NCBI GenBank assembly: GCA_003597945.1
Contig: QZJS01000006.1
Coordinates: 1-57,566 of the forward strand
Length of the DNA: 57,566 nucleotides
Direction: 5' to 3'
From: Desulfobacteraceae bacterium
GTDB lineage: Bacteria; Desulfobacterota; Desulfobacteria; Desulfobacterales; Desulfosalsimonadaceae
Positions 43,629 to 51,078 of the stretch are shown here, in pieces (the stretch's first letter is position 1; every line of letters starts with the position of its first letter). A model generated the notes under the pieces. It was not told the origin of the DNA, made no database searches, and was given only the letters and a program-made list of their open reading frames with translations. Both the position numbers and the translations under genes were made by a program.

Positions 43629-44546
43629 ATGATACGCCCCCTGCCACCGCCGGACATGCCCTTCTGGATCGGCAGAATGCTGCCGAAAAACCATATCCGG
43701 TATGTGATTGACGTGGGCGATCAGCAGCAGATGCATGTAATGGAAGCCGGCCAGGGCTTGCCGGTTTTAATGGTGCACGGCAATCCGACATGGGGATTCT
43801 TGTATCGCCGGATCATGGACCGGATTGCCGGCGATCAGATCCGCTGCATTGCTCCGGACCTGATCGGGCTGGGGTTTTCCAGCAAACCGCGATCCATTCA
43901 ATCGCACACCCTGGAAAACCATGCCCGGTGGCTGGGTGCCCTGATCGATCAACTGGACCTTGATCAGGACGGGTTGATCTTTGTGGGCCAGGACTGGGGC
44001 GGCCCCATCGGGCTGCGAGCGCTTGCGGAACGATCCCACCTGATCAAGGGCATGGTGATCTTAAACACCGCCATTGCCCCGCCCAACCCGGATTTCAAGC
44101 CTACCGCCTTTCACCGGTTCAGTCGGATGCCGGTGATCAGCGACATAATATTCCGGGTTTTGGGCTTCCCCCAGAACATTCTGCATAAAACCCAGAAAAA
44201 TCCGGACAGCATCAGCGGCAATATCGCAAGAGCCTACCAATATCCACTGCGAAAATTCCGGGAAAATGTGGCTCCCCTGGCCCTTGCCCGCATGGTGCCC
44301 GACGGTATGGGGCATCCGTCCGTCATAGGACTTGAAAAATGCCGGGCACTTGCTAAATCCTTTACCGGCCCCTGCGAAATCGTCTGGGGCACAAAAGACC
44401 CGATCCTCGGCCGGGCATTGAAGCGGGTCCGAGCCGTCCTGCCGCATGCCCGGGTAACCGAAACCGCTGCGGGGCACTTTATCCAGGAGGAAAAACCGGA
44501 TCTGATTGCCGAAGCCGTCAAGCGGGTGGTCCAACAAAGAGAATAG
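43629..44546 (+). CDS. Alpha/beta-hydrolase, haloalkane dehalogenase-like
   Basis: 305 residues. The catalytic layout is that of haloalkane dehalogenases: HGNPTW (Asn52, halide-stabilising position), nucleophile Asp122 followed by Trp123 in GQDWGG, an acidic residue in EIVWGTKDPIL, and the base His in TAAGHFIQEEKPD. An aspartate nucleophile rather than serine separates it from ordinary esterases and points to hydrolytic dehalogenation or epoxide-type chemistry. No signal peptide. It stands alone between a remnant gene and the convergent YeeE pair. The natural substrate is unknown. Confidence 0.82.
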   Translation: MIRPLPPPDMPFWIGRMLPKNHIRYVIDVGDQQQMHVMEAGQGLPVLMVHGNPTWGFLYRRIMDRIAGDQIRCIAPDLIGLGFSSKPRSIQSHTLENHARWLGALIDQLDLDQDGLIFVGQDWGGPIGLRALAERSHLIKGMVILNTAIAPPNPDFKPTAFHRFSRMPVISDIIFRVLGFPQNILHKTQKNPDSISGNIARAYQYPLRKFRENVAPLALARMVPDGMGHPSVIGLEKCRALAKSFTGPCEIVWGTKDPILGRALKRVRAVLPHARVTETAAGHFIQEEKPDLIAEAVKRVVQQRE

Positions 44547-44631
44547 GGTTATTTTCAGAGCAAGATCCGGCCGCCGGTAAAATATCCGGCGTAAAACAAG
44601 TCAGCCGTCTTTTTCAGTTACAGATCCCTTT

Positions 44632-45159
44632 TTACAGCGCTTTTTTTTCGAACCAGAGAAAAAGCACTACGGCCGCCGCCACAAACACCGGGATGACGAA
44701 CCAGTGGTTGACGCCAAGGACCTGCGGCAGGGTGATTTTGCCGTAATCCCCCCAAGTATAGACCGTTGACTTAAGCATGGGATAGGCTTCGGCAAAAATT
44801 CCGGCCCCGAATATCATCCCCAGGATACCCCATATCGCATCCCACCGCCCTTCCCCCAGGGCGCCCGCTGAGGTGCCCGGACAATATCCCAGCAAACCCC
44901 AGCCGATCCCGAAAACCAATCCGCCGATGATGACCGGCCCCAGAATCGTTGCTTTAATTGAGAGTTTGGCCAGACCCAGATCATTGAGCAGATAAACGCC
45001 CACCATGCCCACAATGACGCTGGAAAGCATGAACTTGACAATGGTCATGTCCTTCAGCCGCAACGCGCCCAGTTGCTTGTCATATAGCAACACGCGCCCC
45101 TTTTGCAGCAGAAACCCGAACAGCAGCCCGGTTATCAGTCCGTAAATAAGCATATTCAT
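44632..45159 (-). CDS. YeeE/YedE-family membrane protein, second half of a split pair
   Basis: 175 residues with about five membrane spans. The family motif GYCPGTSAGALGEGRWD keeps its cysteine. YeeE/YedE proteins take up thiosulfate or other sulfur or selenium species through membrane cysteines; many occur as two half-size genes, as here. Its ATG overlaps the TGA of the selenocysteine-containing partner upstream (ATGA), so they are translationally coupled and probably form one transporter. Confidence 0.85.
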   Translation of the reverse strand: MNMLIYGLITGLLFGFLLQKGRVLLYDKQLGALRLKDMTIVKFMLSSVIVGMVGVYLLNDLGLAKLSIKATILGPVIIGGLVFGIGWGLLGYCPGTSAGALGEGRWDAIWGILGMIFGAGIFAEAYPMLKSTVYTWGDYGKITLPQVLGVNHWFVIPVFVAAAVVLFLWFEKKAL

Positions 45160-45680
45160 GACCGGTCACCTCCGTAAACCAGACGGGCGACGATCATGCC
45201 GCCGATAAAGAAGCAAACCAACGCGATAAACCCACTGACCGCCAGTTGAAGCGAACCGCTCAACCCGTGTCCGCTCGGTCAGCCATCGGCCAGGCGCGCG
45301 CCGAACATGGCCACGGCCCCGCCCACAAATGCCACCAGAGCGCGCCGGCCCACGCTGCGGGCGCCAAACCGCCGGGCCCACATGTCCGGCACCGCCTGGA
45401 ACTTAAATGATCCCGACGTCACAGCAGAGATGAACGACCCAAAAAAAATTCCCATAACAAACATCCACTGCCAGTCGATTGTGGGCGCCACCTTGATGAA
45501 ATATTCCATCCCGGCCACCCGTTCCGGCCCGAAAAGCTGTTCGATCATACCGGCGGTTCGCACAAAACTGGTGGACGCGCCGAAATACTGACCGGCAAAC
45601 CAGACCGAAAAAACCCCCACGAGTCCGGCCAGCGCCCCCGCCAGATAAGGGCTCCATCCGCCATTTTCGTTTTTTTTCAT
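45156..45680 (-). CDS. YeeE/YedE-family membrane protein with selenocysteine (UGA codon 134)
   Basis: 174 residues when the in-frame TGA at 45279-45281 is read as selenocysteine. Before it the frame reads RLADG, after it PSGHGLSGSLQLAVSG and a final membrane span, to the true stop at 45156. In this family the same place holds a conserved cysteine in GGCTSGHG, the sulfur-binding residue, so UGA replaces exactly that residue. A hairpin fitting a bacterial SECIS starts 14 bases downstream. Start at 45680 with GGAGG five bases upstream; the first span begins at YLAGALAGLVGVFSVWF. A conventional reading would end the gene at 133 residues. The operon partner follows with a 4-bp overlap. Probable sulfur- or selenium-species transport. 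Confidence 0.88.
45245..45264 (-). promoter_or_regulatory. SECIS-like hairpin of the YeeE/YedE selenoprotein
   Basis: On the minus strand GUUGAGCG pairs with CGCUUCAAC through eight base pairs with one bulged U, closing a GUU loop, starting 14 bases after the UGA. Size, distance and a bulged U resemble the E. coli fdhF element read by SelB. The element is inside the coding sequence. Confidence 0.7.
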
Positions 45681-45986
45681 GATCACCTCCGTATAAGGGT
45701 TGCATCTGAAACGATCCCAACGATCCATTCGCGTCGCTATGTTTTTAACGGCCCACTATTTTAGAAAATACTATTTAAATCCCTGATTGTCAATTTTCTG
45801 AAGGAAAAATTAACGAAACGGGAATTCCAAAACCATAAAGGCAGCATGACATTCTAATCATATGCCAATAAAAAGATATTGAAATCAGCAATGCTTTTTT
45901 GTACATTGATTGAAAAAATCAATTCATTTTTTCAACGCCGTCATGTCTCACACCTAAACCAAGAAACAAAAAGGAGGGTACGCACC
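45681..45986. other. Divergent intergenic region between the two selenoprotein genes
   Basis: 306 bp, AT-rich, holding the upstream regions of the YeeE/YedE pair (minus) and the seleno-peroxiredoxin (plus). I see no convincing promoter, operator or RNA. An open frame from 45879 leads into the peroxiredoxin but its start has no ribosome-binding site. Confidence 0.5.
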
Positions 45987-46706
45987 ATGGGAAAAGAAAT
46001 GGAAGTGGGCTGCGCCCGCCCCACGGGAGGTCCGGTGGGGGAAAAAGTGGAGCCGGAACCCGCACAACAAACCCTAATCCCAAAGGAGGTTTCACAAATG
46101 ATCCGTGTTGGCAAAAAAGCACCGGATTTCGCCGCTCCCGCCTATCATAAAGGCAAATTTGTTTCCGTAAAACTCTCGGAGTACCTGGGCAAGTGGGTGC
46201 TGCTCTGTTTTTATCCCGGCGATTTTACGTTTGTCTGAGCCACCGAGATTTCGGCAGTTGCCGAAAAATATGCTGATTTTCAAAAGCTGGGCGTGGAAAT
46301 CCTTTCCATGAGCATTGACAGCGTGTTTGTCCATAAAATGTGGAACGACAATGAATTATCCAAAATGGTCAAGGGCGGGGTCCCCTTTCCCATGCTGTCG
46401 GATGCCGGCGGCCGGGTGGGAAAAGTCTTCGGGGTATATGACGAGGACGCGGGCGTTGAAACCCGGGGCCGGTTCATCATCGATCCCGACGGCGTGGTCC
46501 AGGGATATGAAGTGCTGACCCCGCCGGTGGGACGCAACGTCATGGAATCCTTCCGGCAGGTGCAGGCCTTCCAGTTGGTGCGGAAATCCAAAGGCAAGGA
46601 AGCCACGCCTTCGGGATGGAGGCCGGGCAAAATGACCCTCAAACCCGGACCGGACCTGGTGGGCAAGGTATGGGAAGTCTGGAAAACCGACATGGCGTTT
46701 GATTAA
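45987..46706 (+). CDS. Seleno-peroxiredoxin (AhpC/TSA-type) with peroxidatic selenocysteine (UGA codon 84)
   Basis: 239 residues when the in-frame TGA at 46236-46238 is read as selenocysteine. The motif is [12 protein letters not shown], where peroxiredoxins have FTFVCPTE; UGA thus replaces the peroxide-attacking cysteine. The thioredoxin fold continues with [42 protein letters not shown] and GWRPGK. The usual resolving cysteine (VCPANWKPG) is absent (ATPSGWRPG), so it works as a one-Sec enzyme or uses another cysteine, for example in the N-terminal [10 protein letters not shown]. Two starts each have a good ribosome-binding site: 45987 (AAGGAGGG) and 46098 ([19 protein letters not shown]). 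The longer is chosen. It reduces peroxides in the cytosol. Confidence 0.9.
46249..46266 (+). promoter_or_regulatory. SECIS-like hairpin of the seleno-peroxiredoxin
   Basis: UUUCGGC (46249-46255) pairs perfectly with GCCGAAA (46260-46266) around an AGUU loop, ten bases after the UGA. Distance and loop G-U are as expected for SelB recognition, and the loop resembles that of the neighbouring selenoprotein gene. Confidence 0.72.
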
Positions 46707-46708
46707 AA

Positions 46709-48508
46709 TCAGGCGCCGGACTTTTCGATGATCGCTTCGGGCAAGTCGATGACTTTGGCCCGCAGGTATTCGCCAAGCGTCTTGGCCTGGGGGTCGCTGC
46801 GCAGCGAAGCGGCCACGCCTTCTCCGAGCATGCCTTTGATATAGAAATTAAGGGCCAGGAGATTGGGAAACTCATAGCGCTCCATCTCAAATTCGCTCAA
46901 GTCGGCCAGAAGTTCCTTTAATTTTGCCGTGGTCAGAAATTCCCGCAGAAAGGCATAGGCTTGAGGGGTCTTGGCCCATATCCCGAGATTGGCGTTTCCG
47001 CCCTTGTCGCCCGAGCGCGTCGCAAAAGCACGGCCCAGGGCTATTTTTACCATTTTCCCCGCGGGCGCCGGAGGAATGAGTACTTCCCTCGCTTCCGGGA
47101 TCGGGGCCGGAACCGCTGCCGGGTCATCCGGCGCCGCGGCATCCACTGCAACGGATTGCCCGTCCATCATGATGTTCTGCTGAATATGCCGGGTGGAGAC
47201 AAGCGTCGGCCAGTGGGTAATGGCGGGGCCGCCCTTGGTGGGCGGAGCGGTTGCCGTGAAACCGGGGATGTTGGCCAGGCCCAGCTCAACGATTTTGGCG
47301 GAAAACAGGCCGACTTTTTTGGCGTCCGGGTCCATCACCGAGACCCGAAGATAAGCAAAGGCCTCGTCATTGGACCGGGGGTCTTCCTTATCGGATCGGA
47401 TGAGCTGCACATCCTCCACGGCAAAATTGCCCCGGCCCCCGAGGTTGTCGAACAAGGCCTCCTCGAAGATTTTCGCCTTTTTTTCAATGTCGAGTCCCGT
47501 AAGAATGATGGTCATTGAATTTCGATAGTTGCCCGCATTATTGATGCAGACCTTTGTGGTTTCGGGGGGCGGCTCGCCTTTTACGCCGGTGATCCGGGTC
47601 CGGTCCGGCCCCTCCTGGGAGATTTCAATGGTATCGAACCGGGCCGCCACGTCCGGGGTCAGATATTTCGGCCCTCTCACTTCATAAAGGAGCTGGGCCT
47701 TGACCGTATCCACCGATACCAACCCACCGGTGCCCGGATGCTTGGTGATCACGCAGGAACCGTCGGAAAAGATTTCGGCGATGGGAAAGCCGACATTGAT
47801 AAACGACGGCACCTCATGGATGAACGAGTAGTTGCCCCCCGTGGCCTGTGCGCCGCATTCGATGATGTGACCGGCAACAGCGGCCCCGGCAAGCCTGTCC
47901 CAGTCCCCGCGATCCCACCCGAACCACCAGGCCGCGGGACCCATCACCACCGCGGCATCGGCAAGGCGGCCGCCCACCACGATATCCGCCCCTTGCGCAA
48001 GGGCCTCCGCAACACCCCATCCGCCCAGGTAGGCATTGGCGGAAATGGGCATGCCCCCCGCATCCTTGAGGCTGATGCCCTTATCCAGGTGAATAAAGGC
48101 CTCGCCTTTTTCCTGCAGATCGGGAAGACGCCCCAGGAGATCATCGCCTTCAATGCAGGCGATTTTCGGATGTAGACCCAGTACATCCCCGATTTTCTGG
48201 AGTTCATTGGCCAGCCCCAGGGGATTGAGCCCGCCGGCGTTTGAAACCACCCGGATGCCCTTATCCAGGCATTCCCCCATCACCTGCTCCATTTGTTTTA
48301 AAAACGTGGCCACATAACCGGTGTCGGGTTTTTTCATTTTCTGGCCGAAAAGAATCGCCATGGTGAGTTCGGCCAGATAGTCCCCCGTCAGGAAATCAAT
48401 AGGGCCGCCCTGCACCATTTCTCTGGCGGCGGACAGGCGGTCCCCGAAGAACCCGCTGCAGTTGGCGATGATGACCTTGTCTTTTCTTGTCGGATTGTTC
48501 CTGTTCAT
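46709..48508 (-). CDS. AtuA-family protein (acyclic terpene utilisation, DUF1446)
   Basis: 599 residues from the ATG at 48508 (GGGGGG four bases before). The N-terminal DUF1446 domain shows IIANCSGFFGDRLSAAREMV, LTGDYLAELTMAIL and VVGGRLADAAVVMGPAAWWF; the C-terminal AtuA-like part has AFATRSGDKGGNANLGIWAK. AtuA is required for citronellol/geraniol degradation in Pseudomonas but its reaction is not established. It is the last gene of the carboxylase/beta-oxidation operon. Its stop lies two bases from the stop of the convergent peroxiredoxin gene. Cytosolic. Confidence 0.88.
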   Translation of the reverse strand: MNRNNPTRKDKVIIANCSGFFGDRLSAAREMVQGGPIDFLTGDYLAELTMAILFGQKMKKPDTGYVATFLKQMEQVMGECLDKGIRVVSNAGGLNPLGLANELQKIGDVLGLHPKIACIEGDDLLGRLPDLQEKGEAFIHLDKGISLKDAGGMPISANAYLGGWGVAEALAQGADIVVGGRLADAAVVMGPAAWWFGWDRGDWDRLAGAAVAGHIIECGAQATGGNYSFIHEVPSFINVGFPIAEIFSDGSCVITKHPGTGGLVSVDTVKAQLLYEVRGPKYLTPDVAARFDTIEISQEGPDRTRITGVKGEPPPETTKVCINNAGNYRNSMTIILTGLDIEKKAKIFEEALFDNLGGRGNFAVEDVQLIRSDKEDPRSNDEAFAYLRVSVMDPDAKKVGLFSAKIVELGLANIPGFTATAPPTKGGPAITHWPTLVSTRHIQQNIMMDGQSVAVDAAAPDDPAAVPAPIPEAREVLIPPAPAGKMVKIALGRAFATRSGDKGGNANLGIWAKTPQAYAFLREFLTTAKLKELLADLSEFEMERYEFPNLLALNFYIKGMLGEGVAASLRSDPQAKTLGEYLRAKVIDLPEAIIEKSGA

Positions 48509-48527
48509 AAATCCCCCCCTGTAATGG

Positions 48528-49298
48528 TTATCGGCCGGTGAAAACCGGCGGCCGCTTTTCGATAAACGCCGTAATGCCCTCCCGGGCATCGTCCGTGCCC
48601 ACCACTTCCTTGAGCTTTTCGGAAAGATGGATCAGAGCGGATTTCAACGGCATGTCGGTTGCTTCATAAAAGGCCAGTTTGCCGAGCCGCATGCCGATGG
48701 GGCTTTTGGAGACCAGGATCTTGAGAACGTTATTCACTTCTTCATCCAGGCCGTCCGCGGGCGCCGTCCGGGTGATCAATCCCATGTCCAGGGCCTCCCG
48801 GGCCGTCATCCGCTCGCCCAGCAGAATCATCTCCATGGCTTTTTTCCGCAAGACATTGCGGAATATCAGCGCGCCGATCATCATCGGCCACAGCCCGACG
48901 TTGACTTCCGGCGTACCGAATTTCGCGTCGTCCGCGGCGATCACGATATCACAGGCCAGCATAAATCCCATTCCGCCGGCCAGGCAATACCCTTTGACCC
49001 GGGCCACCGTTGGCTTGGGAAACCCCGCCAGCCGATCCAACAGATTAGCATACGACCCGAATATGTCTTTTCCTTCCGTTGCCATGCCGCCGGCAAGCTG
49101 GGCCCCGGTGCAGAAGGCCTTGTCCCCGGCCCCGGTGATCAGAACGGCGCGGACCCGCTCATCATTTTCCGCCTGATCAAGATAGGTATGAAAAAGATCA
49201 ATGGCTTCGGGCGTAATGGCGTTTCGCTGCTGCTCGCGATTGATGGTGATGATGCCGACGGCATCCTCGACCCGGTAAAGCAAATGCTGATCATTCAT
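48528..49298 (-). CDS. Enoyl-CoA hydratase/isomerase, AtuE/LiuC-like
   Basis: 256 residues of the crotonase family. Oxyanion-hole segments DKAFCTGAQLAGG and CLAGGMGFMLACDIVIAA are present, and the catalytic Glu lies in FGTPEVNVGLWPMMIG. The GLWPMM signature is typical of hydratases acting on glutaconyl-CoA products of acyl-CoA carboxylases (3-methylglutaconyl or isohexenylglutaconyl). This fits its place after a biotin-dependent carboxylase in the operon. It hydrates the carboxylated enoyl-CoA; chain length is undetermined. Confidence 0.88.
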   Translation of the reverse strand: MNDQHLLYRVEDAVGIITINREQQRNAITPEAIDLFHTYLDQAENDERVRAVLITGAGDKAFCTGAQLAGGMATEGKDIFGSYANLLDRLAGFPKPTVARVKGYCLAGGMGFMLACDIVIAADDAKFGTPEVNVGLWPMMIGALIFRNVLRKKAMEMILLGERMTAREALDMGLITRTAPADGLDEEVNNVLKILVSKSPIGMRLGKLAFYEATDMPLKSALIHLSEKLKEVVGTDDAREGITAFIEKRPPVFTGR

Positions 49299-49315
49299 GA
49301 GCGTGCCTCCTGTCT

Positions 49316-50467
49316 TTAGTATCCTTCGAGTTTGGCGATGACATCGCTCATCACCTCGCTGGCCCCTCCGCCGATGGAGAGCAGTCGGGCATCCCTGAAC
49401 GCACGGGATATGCGCATCTCATTCATTAATCCCAGTCCGCCATACATCTGCAGGCAACCGTCGGCCACCTTGCCCATGAGGTTGCCGCTGAAAAGTTTTC
49501 CCATGGAGATTTCCCTGGAAACATCCTGACCGGCCATCTTCATCCGCACGATATGATAGGTGAGCTGCCGGAGGCACTCGATTTCACTGAGCCATTCCGC
49601 CAGCCGGTGGCGCAGGACCTGTTTCCTGATCAAAGGTTTTCCGAACACGATCCGTTTTTTCAGGTATTCAACCGTTTCATCGATCATGTCTCTGGCGCTG
49701 ATATAGGCCAGGGGCAGCACGGCAAACCGCTCATGCTGGAACTGCATCATCTGGTGGATAAACCCTTCTCCTTCGATTCCGATAAGATTTTTTGCCGGAA
49801 TTCTCATGTCGTCAAAATAGAGCTCCGCGGTATCACTGCTTCTCATGCCCATTTTATCCAGTTTTTTGCTGACCTTGAATCCGGGCAGGTTCGTGGGGAC
49901 CACAAACAGACTGAAGGAATGGTATCCCGGAGCCTCGCTGGTGCGGGCCAGCAGGGTGAGGAAATCCGCCTGGGTGCCGTTGGTGATATAGGTTTTGGAG
50001 CCGTTTAAGATATAGGAATCGCCGTCTTTTCTGGCGAATGTCCGGATGGCCGCCACATCCGATCCGGCATCGGGCTCGGTAACGGCGATGGCGGAAACCA
50101 TGTCGCCCTTGAGCGCGGGCTTTAGATAGGTCTGCTTCAGATACTCGCTGCCGAATTCATCGATGGCCGGTGTGGCCATGCACATCTGGACCGCAATGGC
50201 CATGGGCACGCCGCCGCAATGGGTATGGGCCAGCTCCTCCATGACCACGGTTTCATACCAGTAGTCCAGGCCCTCGCCGCCGTATTTTTCATCATAGCGG
50301 ATGCCGAGAAATCCCAGGTCCCCCATTTTTTTGAACAGCGCGCGCAGGGGTATGATCCCCTTTTCCTCCCATTCATCCACATGCGGGTTGATTTCCCGGT
50401 TGACAAAATCCCTGACCGCCCCGCGCACCTGTTCGTGTGCTTTAGTAAAATAGATTTCGCTTCCCAT
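49316..50467 (-). CDS. Acyl-CoA dehydrogenase, AtuD/LiuA-like
   Basis: 383 residues, FAD-dependent. N-terminal helical domain, FAD/acyl region with AIAVTEPDAGSDVAAIRTFA and YILNGSKTYITNGTQAD, and C-terminal QMYGGLGLMNEMRISRAFRD with the end GGGASEVMSDVIAKLEGY. It oxidises an acyl-CoA to the 2-enoyl-CoA that the biotin carboxylase of the operon then carboxylates. Isovaleryl- or citronellyl-CoA are the likely kinds of substrate by context. Electrons would pass to ETF, which is not encoded here. Confidence 0.9.
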   Translation of the reverse strand: MGSEIYFTKAHEQVRGAVRDFVNREINPHVDEWEEKGIIPLRALFKKMGDLGFLGIRYDEKYGGEGLDYWYETVVMEELAHTHCGGVPMAIAVQMCMATPAIDEFGSEYLKQTYLKPALKGDMVSAIAVTEPDAGSDVAAIRTFARKDGDSYILNGSKTYITNGTQADFLTLLARTSEAPGYHSFSLFVVPTNLPGFKVSKKLDKMGMRSSDTAELYFDDMRIPAKNLIGIEGEGFIHQMMQFQHERFAVLPLAYISARDMIDETVEYLKKRIVFGKPLIRKQVLRHRLAEWLSEIECLRQLTYHIVRMKMAGQDVSREISMGKLFSGNLMGKVADGCLQMYGGLGLMNEMRISRAFRDARLLSIGGGASEVMSDVIAKLEGY

Positions 50468-50493
50468 GACGTTGATAACCCCCTGTTTAAAAA

Positions 50494-51027
50494 TTAATTC
50501 TTGTAGGTTTCCGCTCTTTCAATATCCACCAGAATATCGCCCGGGGCCGCCTTGTCCCCCTCGGCGACATTGACGCTTCTTACTTTCCCGGCATAGGGCG
50601 CCATGAGGGTGGTCTCCATTTTCATGGCGGAAACCACCACGACCCCCTGTCCCTTCTCCACGGTGTCCCCTGTTTTTACCAGAACGGATATGACCAGAGA
50701 CGGCATGGGCGGCGTAACCCGGTCCGGAAGACCGGCGGCCCCGTTTTTTTTTCGCTGCTGCCGGGAAGAATCATCATTATCTGAAACCATACAGACGCCG
50801 CCGTTGATATGGATGACTTTTCCATCCGCGGTTTGGGCCACATAAGCATCCATCCCGATTTTTTCTTTTCCGTCATCCACCACCATGTAAATTCTGTTTT
50901 CCGAAACCGCCTCATAGCTGACCCTGTATTCCTGTTCGCCGATGACGGCCGTCAACGAATTATTCTCCCGGTGCGGATCAATTTCCATCCGGATATCGGC
51001 ATCGCTGATCCTGAGGTTGTATTCCAT
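50494..51027 (-). CDS. Biotin carboxyl carrier protein of an acyl-CoA carboxylase
   Basis: 177 residues. The C-terminal biotinyl domain has SAMKMETTLMAPYAGKV, with the lysine of AMKM as the biotin site; VLVKTGDTVEKGQGVVV and EGDKAAPGDILVDIE complete the fold. The first half (LTAVIGEQEYRVSYEAV) resembles the linker domain that in other species is fused to the biotin carboxylase. Here carrier and biotin carboxylase are separate adjacent genes. Start at 51027 after GGAGAAAATA. Confidence 0.88.
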   Translation of the reverse strand: MEYNLRISDADIRMEIDPHRENNSLTAVIGEQEYRVSYEAVSENRIYMVVDDGKEKIGMDAYVAQTADGKVIHINGGVCMVSDNDDSSRQQRKKNGAAGLPDRVTPPMPSLVISVLVKTGDTVEKGQGVVVVSAMKMETTLMAPYAGKVRSVNVAEGDKAAPGDILVDIERAETYKN

Positions 51028-51078
51028 TATTTTCTCCGTTGGTCGTCTGCGCGTCCCGGCAGCGCATTTCGTCATCAT

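Noticed and set aside
45166-45381. Open frame of 71 codons covering the second half of the YeeE/YedE selenoprotein
   Set aside because: It is in another frame; the correct frame continues through the UGA with family-typical residues.
45279-46238. Reading both in-frame TGA codons as pseudogene mutations or sequencing errors
   Set aside because: Both fall exactly at the catalytic cysteine position of their families, both are followed by SECIS-like hairpins, and the downstream frames are undamaged.
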